64,000 nt of DNA. Origin: Oryzisolibacter propanilivorax (GTDB lineage Bacteria; Pseudomonadota; Gammaproteobacteria; Burkholderiales; Burkholderiaceae_C). The position numbers were made by a program, and so were the translations under genes. Every line of letters begins with the position of its first letter. The first letter of the stretch is position 1. The notes under the pieces are model-generated. The model saw only the letters and a list, made by a program, of their open reading frames with translations. It was not told the DNA's origin and ran no database searches. This document shows, one piece after another, positions 36,790 through 43,793 of the stretch. The stretch spans positions 186,001 to 250,000 of the forward strand of contig NZ_FNHP01000001.1 of assembly GCF_900103645.1 (NCBI RefSeq), in the 5' to 3' direction.

Positions 36790-37518
36790 ATGTTGCGACG
36801 TCTGTTTCTGGCCTGCGCGGCCGTGGTGTGTGCGCTGCCTGCCTGGGCGGCCCCGAACGAGGGCAGCCTGCTGGTGGCGGCAGGCGCCGGCTACCGCCGG
36901 CCGGTGCTGCAGCTGCTGGAGGACTTTTCCCGGTCCAGCGGCATCCGCGCCGAGGCCAGCTTCGGCAACATGAAGCAGGTCGAAACGCAGGCGCGCCAGA
37001 ACCCCGACATCGCCCTGTTGATCGGCGACAAGGCGTTCCTGGAGCCCATGGGCCTGGCCGAGCGCTTCACGCTGCTGGGCAAGGGCCGGCTGGTGCTGGT
37101 CACGCGCGAGGGGCTGGAGCTGAAAGACATCGCCGACCTGCGCGAGCCGCGCTTTGCCCGTATCGCGCTGCCCGACCGCGTCAAGGCGGTGTATGGCAAC
37201 GCCGCCACTACCTGCCTGCAGCGCACGGGCCTGGCCGAGCCGCTGGCCGCGCGCCTGCTGGAGGTGGCCACCGTGCCACAGGTGGGTGCCTATGTCGCCA
37301 CCGGCGAGGTGGATGCCGGTTTCGTCAACGTCACCGAGGGCCAGGCGCTGCAGGGCCGCATCGGCACGCTGATCGAGGCGCCGCAGCACTGCTACGCGCC
37401 CATCGAACTCAGCGCCGGCGTGCTCAAGGGCCGTGGCGAGCAGCCGGCGGTGCGCGCCTTCGTCGAGTACCTGGCCTCGCCCGCGGCGCGCGCGGTGCTG
37501 CAGCGCCACGGCATGTGA
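36790..37518 (+). CDS. modA: ModA-like molybdate-binding periplasmic protein
   Basis: This 242-aa exported protein has a clear signal peptide (residues 1-20, ending PAWAAP). The mature start GSLLVAAGAGYRRPVLQLLEDF aligns with the ModA opening. Later it has GKGRLVLVTREG, the ModA-like YGNAATTCLQRTGL, and a TGEVDAGFVNVTEG segment. It lacks the second conserved Ser seen in classical ModA (GASG at the phosphate-like site is AGAG here), so ligand geometry may differ. It is translationally coupled to the permease (37515). Confidence 0.75.
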   Translation: MLRRLFLACAAVVCALPAWAAPNEGSLLVAAGAGYRRPVLQLLEDFSRSSGIRAEASFGNMKQVETQARQNPDIALLIGDKAFLEPMGLAERFTLLGKGRLVLVTREGLELKDIADLREPRFARIALPDRVKAVYGNAATTCLQRTGLAEPLAARLLEVATVPQVGAYVATGEVDAGFVNVTEGQALQGRIGTLIEAPQHCYAPIELSAGVLKGRGEQPAVRAFVEYLASPAARAVLQRHGM

Positions 37519-38186
37519 GCGTGCTGGGCGGCGGCTGCCAGGGCAATGCCATCGGGCTGACGGCGCAGGTGCTGGCCTGGGCTTTGGCGCTGCACTTGAC
37601 TCTGGGCACGCTGCTGGCTTGGCTGCTGGCGCGCCGGCCGTTCGCCGGGCGCGCGCTGCTGGACGCGCTGGTCACGCTGCCGCTGGTGTTTCCGCCCATC
37701 GTGCTGGGCTACGGCCTGCTGCTGGCTTTGGGGCGCGAGGGCTGGCTGACGGCCTGGCTGCCGGCGGCGCTGCAGCCGCAGATCGTGTTCTCGCAGACCG
37801 GGCTGGTGGTCGCGGCATTCGTCGCCGGGCTGCCGCTGATGGTCAAGCCGGCGCAGGCGGCGTTCGCCGGCATCGCGCCGCGCCTGCGCGAGGCGGCCGC
37901 GCTGCTCGGGCACCGGCCGTGGGCCGTGTTCTGGCGCATCGACGTGCCGCTGGCGCGCCGCGGCGTGGCCGCCGGCCTGGTGCTGGCGCTGGGGCGGGGC
38001 TTGGGCGAGGTGGGGCTGTCGCTGATGCTGGGCGGCAACATCGCCGGGCGCACCGAGACGCTGTCGCTGGCCATCTACAACCATGTGCTGGACGGCAACC
38101 TGGCCTGCGCCAACGCGCTGTCGCTGCTGCTGGGCGCGGTGGCGCTGGCGGCTTTCTTCATTCTTCGCCGCTGGGGGGCGCTGTGA
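37515..38186 (+). CDS. modB: ModB-like molybdate ABC permease
   Basis: The 223-aa product has about five membrane helices and the coupling motif LREAAALLGHRPWAVFWRIDVPLARRGV. The ModB hallmark GRGLGEVGLSLMLGGNIAGRTETLSLAIYN is present. It probably starts with GTG at 37515, overlapping the modA stop. A second GTG at 37521 is possible. No modC ATPase follows; the next gene is modD. Confidence 0.85.
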   Translation: MSVLGGGCQGNAIGLTAQVLAWALALHLTLGTLLAWLLARRPFAGRALLDALVTLPLVFPPIVLGYGLLLALGREGWLTAWLPAALQPQIVFSQTGLVVAAFVAGLPLMVKPAQAAFAGIAPRLREAAALLGHRPWAVFWRIDVPLARRGVAAGLVLALGRGLGEVGLSLMLGGNIAGRTETLSLAIYNHVLDGNLACANALSLLLGAVALAAFFILRRWGAL

Positions 38187-39043
38187 CTTTGCATTCCGTT
38201 TTCTTCGACCAGGCCAGCATCGATGCGTGGATCGCCGAGGACGCGCCGCTGCTGGACCTGACGACGCACCTGCTGGCCGTGGGCAACACGCAGGCACGCA
38301 TCGAATGGCGCGTGCGCGGCGCCAGCGTCGCCGCCTGCACCGAGGAGGCCGCGCGCGTGGTGCAGACCTGCGGCGGGCAGGTGGAGCAGGTGGTCGCCAG
38401 CGGCACGCCGCTGGCCGATGGCGAGCTGCTGCTGTGCGCCACCGGCGCCGCCAGCGGCCTGCTGCGCGCCTGGAAGGTGGCGCAGAACCTGCTGGAGTAC
38501 GCCTGCGGCGTGGCCCACGCCACGCAGCGCATGGTGCAGGCCGTGCAGGCAGCGAATCCGCGCGTGGCGGTGCTGACCACGCGCAAGCACGCGCCAGGGC
38601 TGCGCCGCATCGCGCTCAAGGCCACGCTGGCGGGCGGTGCCTTCCCGCACCGGCTGGGCGTGGGCGAGACGGTGCTGGTCTTTGGCCAGCACCGGGCGCT
38701 GGTCGAGGGCGGCTGGCCGGGCCTGGCGGTGCGTCTGCACCATGTAGCGCCGGCACTGGCCGAGAAGAAGTGCGTGATCGAGGCGCACAGCCTGGAGGAA
38801 GCGCTGCAGGCCGCGGCCGCGGGCACGGATGTGGTGCAGTTCGACAAGGCCACGCCGCAAGAGTTGCGCTGCTGGTGCCCCGCGCTGCGCGTGCAGCACC
38901 CGGCGCTGGGCGTCCTGGCGGCGGGCGGCATTCGCCTGGACAACGCGGCCGACTATGCGGCCACGGGCGTGGACGCCTTGGTCACCAGCAGCCTGCACCA
39001 TGCACCGCCGGCCGACGTGTCGGTGCGGGTGGCCGCGCTGTGA
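38183..39043 (+). CDS. modD: ModD protein (nicotinate-nucleotide pyrophosphorylase-like)
   Basis: This 286-aa homologue of quinolinate phosphoribosyltransferase matches the ModD family seen in molybdenum transport operons. Visible motifs include LLDLTTHLL, AWKVAQNLLEYACGVAHATQRMV, TTRKHAPGLRRIALKA and AAGGIRLDNAADYAATGVD. The catalytic role in Mo metabolism is unproven. GTG at 38183 overlaps the modB stop (GTGA). Confidence 0.85.
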   Translation: MTLHSVFFDQASIDAWIAEDAPLLDLTTHLLAVGNTQARIEWRVRGASVAACTEEAARVVQTCGGQVEQVVASGTPLADGELLLCATGAASGLLRAWKVAQNLLEYACGVAHATQRMVQAVQAANPRVAVLTTRKHAPGLRRIALKATLAGGAFPHRLGVGETVLVFGQHRALVEGGWPGLAVRLHHVAPALAEKKCVIEAHSLEEALQAAAAGTDVVQFDKATPQELRCWCPALRVQHPALGVLAAGGIRLDNAADYAATGVDALVTSSLHHAPPADVSVRVAAL

Positions 39044-39140
39044 CGCCTGCGATGGCCGGCGCCCGCGTGGCGTGGGTCACAATGCCTGCGGGTAACTACT
39101 TATTCCCGTCATTCGTTCATATCAAAATAAAGGAATGGAC

Positions 39141-39572
39141 ATGCTCAAGAGCAGCGCACGCAACCAGTTTTCCGGCAAGGTCACCCGCGTGGTGCCGGGT
39201 GCCGTCAACGATGAAATCGAGCTCGACGTGCTCGGCGTCGGCGCCGTGGTGGCCATCGTCACCCACGGCAGCGCCAGCAGCCTGGGCCTGCGCGAAGGCG
39301 CCGAGGCCACGGCGCTGATCAAGGCGTCGTCGGTCATCGTCGTGGCGCAGGACCCCGGCATGCGCTTTTCCGCGCGTAACCATCTCCAGGGCCAGGTCAA
39401 GCGGGTCCAGACCGGCGCAGTGAATACCGAAGTCGTGATCGGACTGCCTGGCGGCGCTTCGGTGGTGTCCATCGTGACCAACGAGAGCGCAGAGAACCTG
39501 GGCCTGGTCGAGGGCATGCAGGCAGCAGCGCTGTTCAAGGCGTCCAGCGTCATCCTCGGCGTCGCCGCCTGA
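39141..39572 (+). CDS. mop: Molbindin with two tandem Mop domains
   Basis: The 143-aa cytoplasmic protein is built from two Mop/TOBE repeats starting SARNQFSGKV (residue 4) and SARNHLQGQV (about residue 75). Each ends with ALIKASSVI or ALFKASSVI. Such proteins store or buffer molybdate as oligomers. ATG 39141 is preferred over ATG 39135 because AAAGGA (39129-39134) is at proper distance only from the former. It closes the Mo/W locus, 97 bp after modD, and may have its own promoter. Confidence 0.92.
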   Translation: MLKSSARNQFSGKVTRVVPGAVNDEIELDVLGVGAVVAIVTHGSASSLGLREGAEATALIKASSVIVVAQDPGMRFSARNHLQGQVKRVQTGAVNTEVVIGLPGGASVVSIVTNESAENLGLVEGMQAAALFKASSVILGVAA

Positions 39573-39601
39573 CGCCGTGACCGGCACAGTGCCTGGGCGT
39601 C
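39571..39601. terminator. Hairpin spanning two convergent stop codons (possible terminator)
   Basis: GACGCC (39571-39576) pairs with GGCGTC (39596-39601), enclosing GGCAC-A-GTGCC. No U-tract follows on either strand, so it is at best a weak or Rho-assisted terminator between mop and the convergent gene. Confidence 0.35.
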
Positions 39602-40265
39602 AGAACTTGGTGCGGTAGTACACCATCGGCCCGCCGTGCCGGGCGCGCAGCAGCAGCTTGGCGTCGCCCTGCAGCTGCACGCCGATGGCGCCGAACTCGG
39701 GCACCACGCCGCGCGTGCGCGAGGCCTTCCACTGCACCTCCAGACGCGTGCCCACGCTGGCGGGCTCGCGCGACCAGATCATGGTAATGGCGTCGAACGC
39801 CGGCTGGGGCGTGCGCGCCCAGGCCTGCACGTCCAGGTGCACGCGCTGCTCCAGGCGCGAGCGCCAGCGCAACCCCAGGTCATAGGCCAGGGCGGCTGCG
39901 CTGCCTTGTCGATTGCCAGGGTCGGACGCCGACAACACGCCCAGCGTGACGCCCAGGCTGGAAGGCCTGTCCGGCGTCAGCCAGCCGGTGACCTCGTTCA
40001 GCCGCAGCCCCGGAACCGGCGGGCTGTCCAGGCTGGCGGCCAGCGCGGTCAGCTCTTCGCTTCGCGAGGTGAACGTGGCGGGGGCTATGGAATCGAGGGG
40101 CGCTGCGCTGGTGCCCGTATGCGCCAGCGCCAGCTGGGCCGCGTCACCCAGGCTGTCCTGGGCACAGGCAAGGCCGTGGCCGAGGGCCGCAAGCAGCGTC
40201 AACGAGCAGATCCGGGCCACGGGGCGGCCGGATGGCGGCAGGATGGTGGTCAGGCGCGAGGTCAT
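39600..40265 (-). CDS. Exported protein of unknown function, probable outer-membrane barrel
   Basis: I do not recognise this 221-aa protein. It has a signal peptide (about residues 1-36, ending LACAQD), a Ser/Thr/Ala-rich linker, then alternating strands with Arg/Trp/Gln-rich segments. It ends in MVYYRTKF, and a C-terminal Phe is typical of outer-membrane barrels inserted by the BAM complex. The visible strands (LGVTLGVL, VHLDVQAWAR, GTRLEVQWKA, IGVQLQGDAKLLLRAR) fit an 8-stranded barrel. The ATG at 40265 is chosen because the signal peptide begins there. It converges on mop. Confidence 0.6.
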   Translation of the reverse strand: MTSRLTTILPPSGRPVARICSLTLLAALGHGLACAQDSLGDAAQLALAHTGTSAAPLDSIAPATFTSRSEELTALAASLDSPPVPGLRLNEVTGWLTPDRPSSLGVTLGVLSASDPGNRQGSAAALAYDLGLRWRSRLEQRVHLDVQAWARTPQPAFDAITMIWSREPASVGTRLEVQWKASRTRGVVPEFGAIGVQLQGDAKLLLRARHGGPMVYYRTKF

Positions 40266-40440
40266 GGCGGCACCCAAATGGTCGGCTACGGGCTGGACCA
40301 CAGTATGGGCGCCGCCTCCTGCGCGGTCATCTCCGTTTGCCCTGACTGCCTGTCAGACGGGGACGGCAGACAGTCGCATGTGGGCTGTGCTATGCAGCCC
40401 CGGCGCGCGAAAGGGAGAAGGGGGAGGAGAAAAGAAGAGG

Positions 40441-40538
40441 GTGACGAGCCTTACCCCCGGCACTGGCTCCACGGTTAGGGCTGCTTGGTTCCCCACCTGA
40501 CCCGGTTGGCCGCTTCCCCATGCGGGGAGGCCCGTCAG
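40441..40538 (-). ncRNA. ffs: 4.5S signal recognition particle RNA
   Basis: The minus strand carries the SRP domain IV signature GTCAGGTGGGGAACCAAGCAGCC: symmetric loop, GGAA tetraloop closed by UGG/CCA, then AGCAGCC. The ends pair as GACGGGCCT with AGGCTCGTC, giving a hairpin of about 95-98 nt, the small bacterial form. The RNA binds Ffh and guides membrane proteins to the translocon. It lies head-to-head with dnaX, a frequent neighbour. A T-rich TCTTCTTTTC follows the 3' end. The rest of the 336-bp gap (40266-40440) holds only a weak dyad near 40343-40378. Confidence 0.93.
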
Positions 40539-40543
40539 CGTCG

Positions 40544-40549
40544 ATTGTA
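40544..40549 (-). promoter_or_regulatory. -10 box of the SRP RNA promoter
   Basis: The minus strand reads TACAAT seven bases before the inferred RNA 5' end (near 40536-40538). The -35 element is not obvious. Confidence 0.6.
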
Positions 40550-40601
40550 CCCGGCCTGCAGAGCCCTTCGGCCGCAGACGGACACATAGAATCACGGCCC
40601 T

Positions 40602-42491
40602 ATGTCCTACCTCGTGCTCGCCCGCAAATACCGTCCCAAGACCTTCGCGGAGATGGTGGGCCAGGAGCATGTGGTGCAGGCGCTGACCAACGCGCTGACC
40701 CAGCAGCGCCTGCACCATGCCTATCTGTTCACCGGCACGCGCGGCGTGGGCAAGACCACCGTCTCGCGCATCCTGGCCAAGTCGCTGAACTGCCAGGGCG
40801 CCGACGGCCAGGGCGGCATCACCGCCACGCCGTGTGGCGTGTGCGCGGCGTGCACGGCGATCGACGAAGGGCGCTTCCCGGACTACACCGAGCTGGACGC
40901 GGCCTCCAACCGCGGCGTGGACGAGGTGCAGGGCCTGCTGGAACAGGCCGTCTACAAGCCGGTGCAGGGACGCTTCAAGGTCTTCATGATCGACGAGGTG
41001 CACATGCTGACCAACACGGCGTTCAACGCCATGCTGAAGACGCTGGAGGAGCCGCCGGAGTATCTGAAGTTCGTGCTGGCCACGACCGACCCGCAGAAGG
41101 TGCCCGTGACAGTGCTGTCGCGCTGCCTGCAGTTCAACCTGCGGCCGATGGCGCCCGAGGTGGTGCAGCAGCACCTGGGCCACGTGCTGGCGGCCGAGTC
41201 CATCGCCGCCGAGCCGCCGGCGCTGCGTCTGCTGGCGCGCGCGGCGCGCGGCTCGATGCGCGACGCGCTGTCGCTGACCGACCAGGCGATCGCCTTTGGC
41301 GGCGGGCAGGTCGAGGAGGCGCCGGTGCGCCAGATGCTCGGCAGCGTCGATCGCAGCCATGTCTTCACGCTGATCGACGCGCTGGCGCGCGGCGACGGCC
41401 TGGCGGTGGTGCAGACCTGCGAGCTGCTGCGCACGCACGGCCTGTCGGCAGCATCCACGCTCGAGGACATGGGCGCCGTGCTGCAGCGCATGGCGGTGCT
41501 GCAGGCCGTGCCACAGCTGGCGCAACAGCCCGACCCGCAGGACCCGGAGGCCGGCGAGATCGCCCGCCTGGCCGCACTGCTGCCGGCCGACGAGACGCAA
41601 CTGCTCTACAGCATCTGTCTGCACGGCCGCACCGAGCTGGGCCTGGCGCCCGACGAGTACGCCGCGCTGACCATGGCGCTGCTGCGCCTGCTGGCGTTCA
41701 AGCCGGCGCCGGCTCCGCAGGCGGGCACGGCGGAAAAAAAAACTCTGAAATCCGGCCCGGCTGACGCTGTCGCCACCCTGCCTGCCACGGCGCCGTCGGC
41801 CCGGCCGGCGCCAGCACACGCGCCTACGCCTTCTGCTACTGCGCAAGCGCCTGCGCTTCAGCGCAGCGCCGCCCCGCTGGCGGTGGAGCCGGCAACGCAC
41901 GCGCAACAGCCGCCCGAAGCTCCCCGCCCATCCGTGCGCCTGCCCGTGCGTGCGCCTGAAGAGTTTGGGCGAAATCTGCCGCAAGCCCATATCGAGCAAC
42001 GGCCAGTAGCTACTGAAACCGTAGCAGTGCCGGTGCGTGCCGCACCCGAGCCGGGCCCACGAACCCAGCCGCTGGCGCGTCAGGCCGGCGCCGAGGCGCT
42101 GGTGCCGACCGAGGACGGCAATGTCTGGCACGCCACCGTGCAGCGCCTGGTGCAGGAGGGCGCCATCAGCGCCCTGACGCGCGAGCTGGCACTGCAGTCA
42201 CAGCTGGTGGCACGCGACGGCGAGCACTGGCTGCTGCGCATCGAGCGCGAGTCGCTGAACCAGCCCGTCGCGCACGAGCGCCTGCGCGCCGCGCTGGAAG
42301 CGGCCGGCTGCGCGCGCCAGATCAGCGTCGAGGTCGGCCGCGTCAGCGACAGCCCGGCGCGGCGCAACGCCCACGCCGCCAGCGAGCGCCAGCGCCGCGC
42401 CGAGGCCATCGTCCATGCCGATCCCTACGTGCAGCAGCTGATGCGCGACTTCGGCGCGCGCATCGTGCCCGGCAGCATCAAGCCGGCGTGA
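40602..42491 (+). CDS. dnaX: DNA polymerase III subunits gamma/tau
   Basis: This 629-aa clamp-loader ATPase starts MSYLVLARKYRPKTFAEMVGQ. Walker A is GTRGVGKTT, a zinc-like CGVCAACTAI follows, Walker B/DExH-like is VFMIDEVHMLT and sensor 1 is VLATTDPQKVPVTVLSRC. AAA+ domain III ends near residue 375. A Pro/Ala-rich linker (375-500) precedes the tau-specific C-terminal domains. The linker contains an A9 run where slippage would give the short gamma form, and an in-frame repeat element. It is followed by ybaB and recR, the classic cluster. Confidence 0.96.
   Translation: MSYLVLARKYRPKTFAEMVGQEHVVQALTNALTQQRLHHAYLFTGTRGVGKTTVSRILAKSLNCQGADGQGGITATPCGVCAACTAIDEGRFPDYTELDAASNRGVDEVQGLLEQAVYKPVQGRFKVFMIDEVHMLTNTAFNAMLKTLEEPPEYLKFVLATTDPQKVPVTVLSRCLQFNLRPMAPEVVQQHLGHVLAAESIAAEPPALRLLARAARGSMRDALSLTDQAIAFGGGQVEEAPVRQMLGSVDRSHVFTLIDALARGDGLAVVQTCELLRTHGLSAASTLEDMGAVLQRMAVLQAVPQLAQQPDPQDPEAGEIARLAALLPADETQLLYSICLHGRTELGLAPDEYAALTMALLRLLAFKPAPAPQAGTAEKKTLKSGPADAVATLPATAPSARPAPAHAPTPSATAQAPALQRSAAPLAVEPATHAQQPPEAPRPSVRLPVRAPEEFGRNLPQAHIEQRPVATETVAVPVRAAPEPGPRTQPLARQAGAEALVPTEDGNVWHATVQRLVQEGAISALTRELALQSQLVARDGEHWLLRIERESLNQPVAHERLRAALEAAGCARQISVEVGRVSDSPARRNAHAASERQRRAEAIVHADPYVQQLMRDFGARIVPGSIKPA
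41734..41742 (+). promoter_or_regulatory. A9 slippery run in dnaX (probable gamma/tau switch)
   Basis: Nine A in a row in an otherwise GC-rich linker. A one-base loss gives an immediate TGA. A one-base gain adds KNSEIRPG and then stops at 41764. Either would yield a gamma-like protein of about 380-390 residues ending just after clamp-loader domain III. Confidence 0.75.
41968..42027 (-). repeat. Interspersed element copy 6 (in frame in the dnaX linker)
   Basis: The minus-strand core is AGCTACTGGCCGTTG, 8 nt, GGGCT, then TGCGGC and AGATTT. In DnaX it is translated as PQAHIEQRPVAT, the same strand and frame as the copy in the MolB-like permease. Confidence 0.82.
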
Positions 42492-42560
42492 GCGCAAGGG
42501 GCGGGCTATCCTTCGCCCCATTCTTCGTTTTTTCTTTCCATCCCATTCAAGGAAACCACC

Positions 42561-42893
42561 ATGTTCAACAAGGGACAGCTCGCCGGCCTCATGAAGCAGG
42601 CCCAGGCCATGCAGGACAACCTGAAGAAGGCCCAGGACGAGCTGGGCAACATCGAGGTTGAGGGCGAGGCCGGGGCCGGCCTGGTCAAGGTACTGATGAC
42701 CTGCAAGCACGACGTGCGCCGCGTGACCATCGACCCCAGCCTGCTGGCCGACGACAAAGACATGCTGGAGGACCTGGTCGCCGCCGCCTTCAACGCCGCC
42801 GTGCGCAAGGCCGAGGAGACCTCGCAGGAAAAGATGGGCAAGCTCACCGCCGGCATGCCGGGCCTGCCGCCGGGCATGAAATTCCCGTTCTAA
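42561..42893 (+). CDS. ybaB: YbaB/EbfC family nucleoid-associated protein
   Basis: This 110-aa DNA-binding dimer has the typical Met-rich start [21 protein letters not shown], the core [30 protein letters not shown], and the tail [25 protein letters not shown] precedes the ATG. It sits between dnaX and recR as in most proteobacteria. A 165-bp gap without a frame separates it from recR. Confidence 0.95.
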   Translation: MFNKGQLAGLMKQAQAMQDNLKKAQDELGNIEVEGEAGAGLVKVLMTCKHDVRRVTIDPSLLADDKDMLEDLVAAAFNAAVRKAEETSQEKMGKLTAGMPGLPPGMKFPF

Positions 42894-43058
42894 GCTAAGT
42901 ACATCCCCTGAGGCCCTGCTGGCCTTCCCGCTTCTCTGGCGCGCTGCGCGCTGGGACGGGGGCGATGCCACTGGTCCGGCGCAGCCGGCTCCACGGCGTC
43001 TGCCGGCTTGGGGCGCCAGTTTTCCCAGGGTCTTGCCTGGCCAACGTGGGTTTGAGAC

Positions 43059-43649
43059 ATGTCCGACACCAGTTCGCTTGACGCGCTGATCCAGGCGCTG
43101 CGCCGTCTGCCCGGCATCGGGCAGAAGTCGGCGCAGCGCATGGCGTTCCACCTGCTGCAGCACGACCGCGCCGGCGCGCAGCTGCTGTCGCAGGCGCTGG
43201 CGCAGGCGTCCAGCCACGTGCGCCACTGCGTGCGCTGCCACACCTTCACCGAGGGCGAGCTGTGCGAGGTCTGCCAGGACCCGGGGCGCGACACCGCGCG
43301 TCTGTGTGTGGTGGAGACGCCCGCCGACCAGGCGGCGATGGAGCGCACCGGTGCCTTCAAGGGCCTGTACTTCGTGCTCATGGGCCGCCTGTCGCCACTG
43401 GACGGCGTGGGCCCGCGCGACATCGGTGTGCAGGAACTGCTGGAGCGCGCCGGGGACGGCGTGGTGCAGGAGGTCATCCTGGCCACCAGCTTCACCGCCG
43501 AGGGCGAGGCCACGGCGCACGCCCTGGCCGAGGCGCTCAAGCGCCGCGGCGTGCGCGTCACGCGCCTGGCGCGCGGCGTGCCCGTCGGCAGCGAGCTGGA
43601 ATACGTGGACCTGGGCACCATCGCCCACGCCCTGGCCGACCGGCGCTGA
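43059..43649 (+). CDS. recR: Recombination mediator RecR
   Basis: This 196-aa protein has the helix-hairpin-helix [20 protein letters not shown] (residues 12-31). The zinc finger is [17 protein letters not shown] Toprim domain begins [14 protein letters not shown] and includes [10 protein letters not shown]. With RecFO it loads RecA on gapped DNA. Length and order are as in E. coli. Confidence 0.97.
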   Translation: MSDTSSLDALIQALRRLPGIGQKSAQRMAFHLLQHDRAGAQLLSQALAQASSHVRHCVRCHTFTEGELCEVCQDPGRDTARLCVVETPADQAAMERTGAFKGLYFVLMGRLSPLDGVGPRDIGVQELLERAGDGVVQEVILATSFTAEGEATAHALAEALKRRGVRVTRLARGVPVGSELEYVDLGTIAHALADRR

Positions 43650-43793
43650 AGCCGCGCCGCGGGCAGCGCTTTTTGCGCAGGGTTGCGGGCGCGCCGTGGC
43701 CGGCTAGACTGCGGCCCTGGCTGTGCCCGGCGTGGCGCGCATCGCCTGGCAGTCCGCCGGCGGCGCCCGGGCCGGGCCTTCGCTGCATTCACC

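Noticed and set aside
43683-43793. Longer N-terminus for the hybrid histidine kinase
   Set aside because: The added codons are Arg/Gly-rich and not conserved in appearance, and ATG 43794 begins the recognisable protein.
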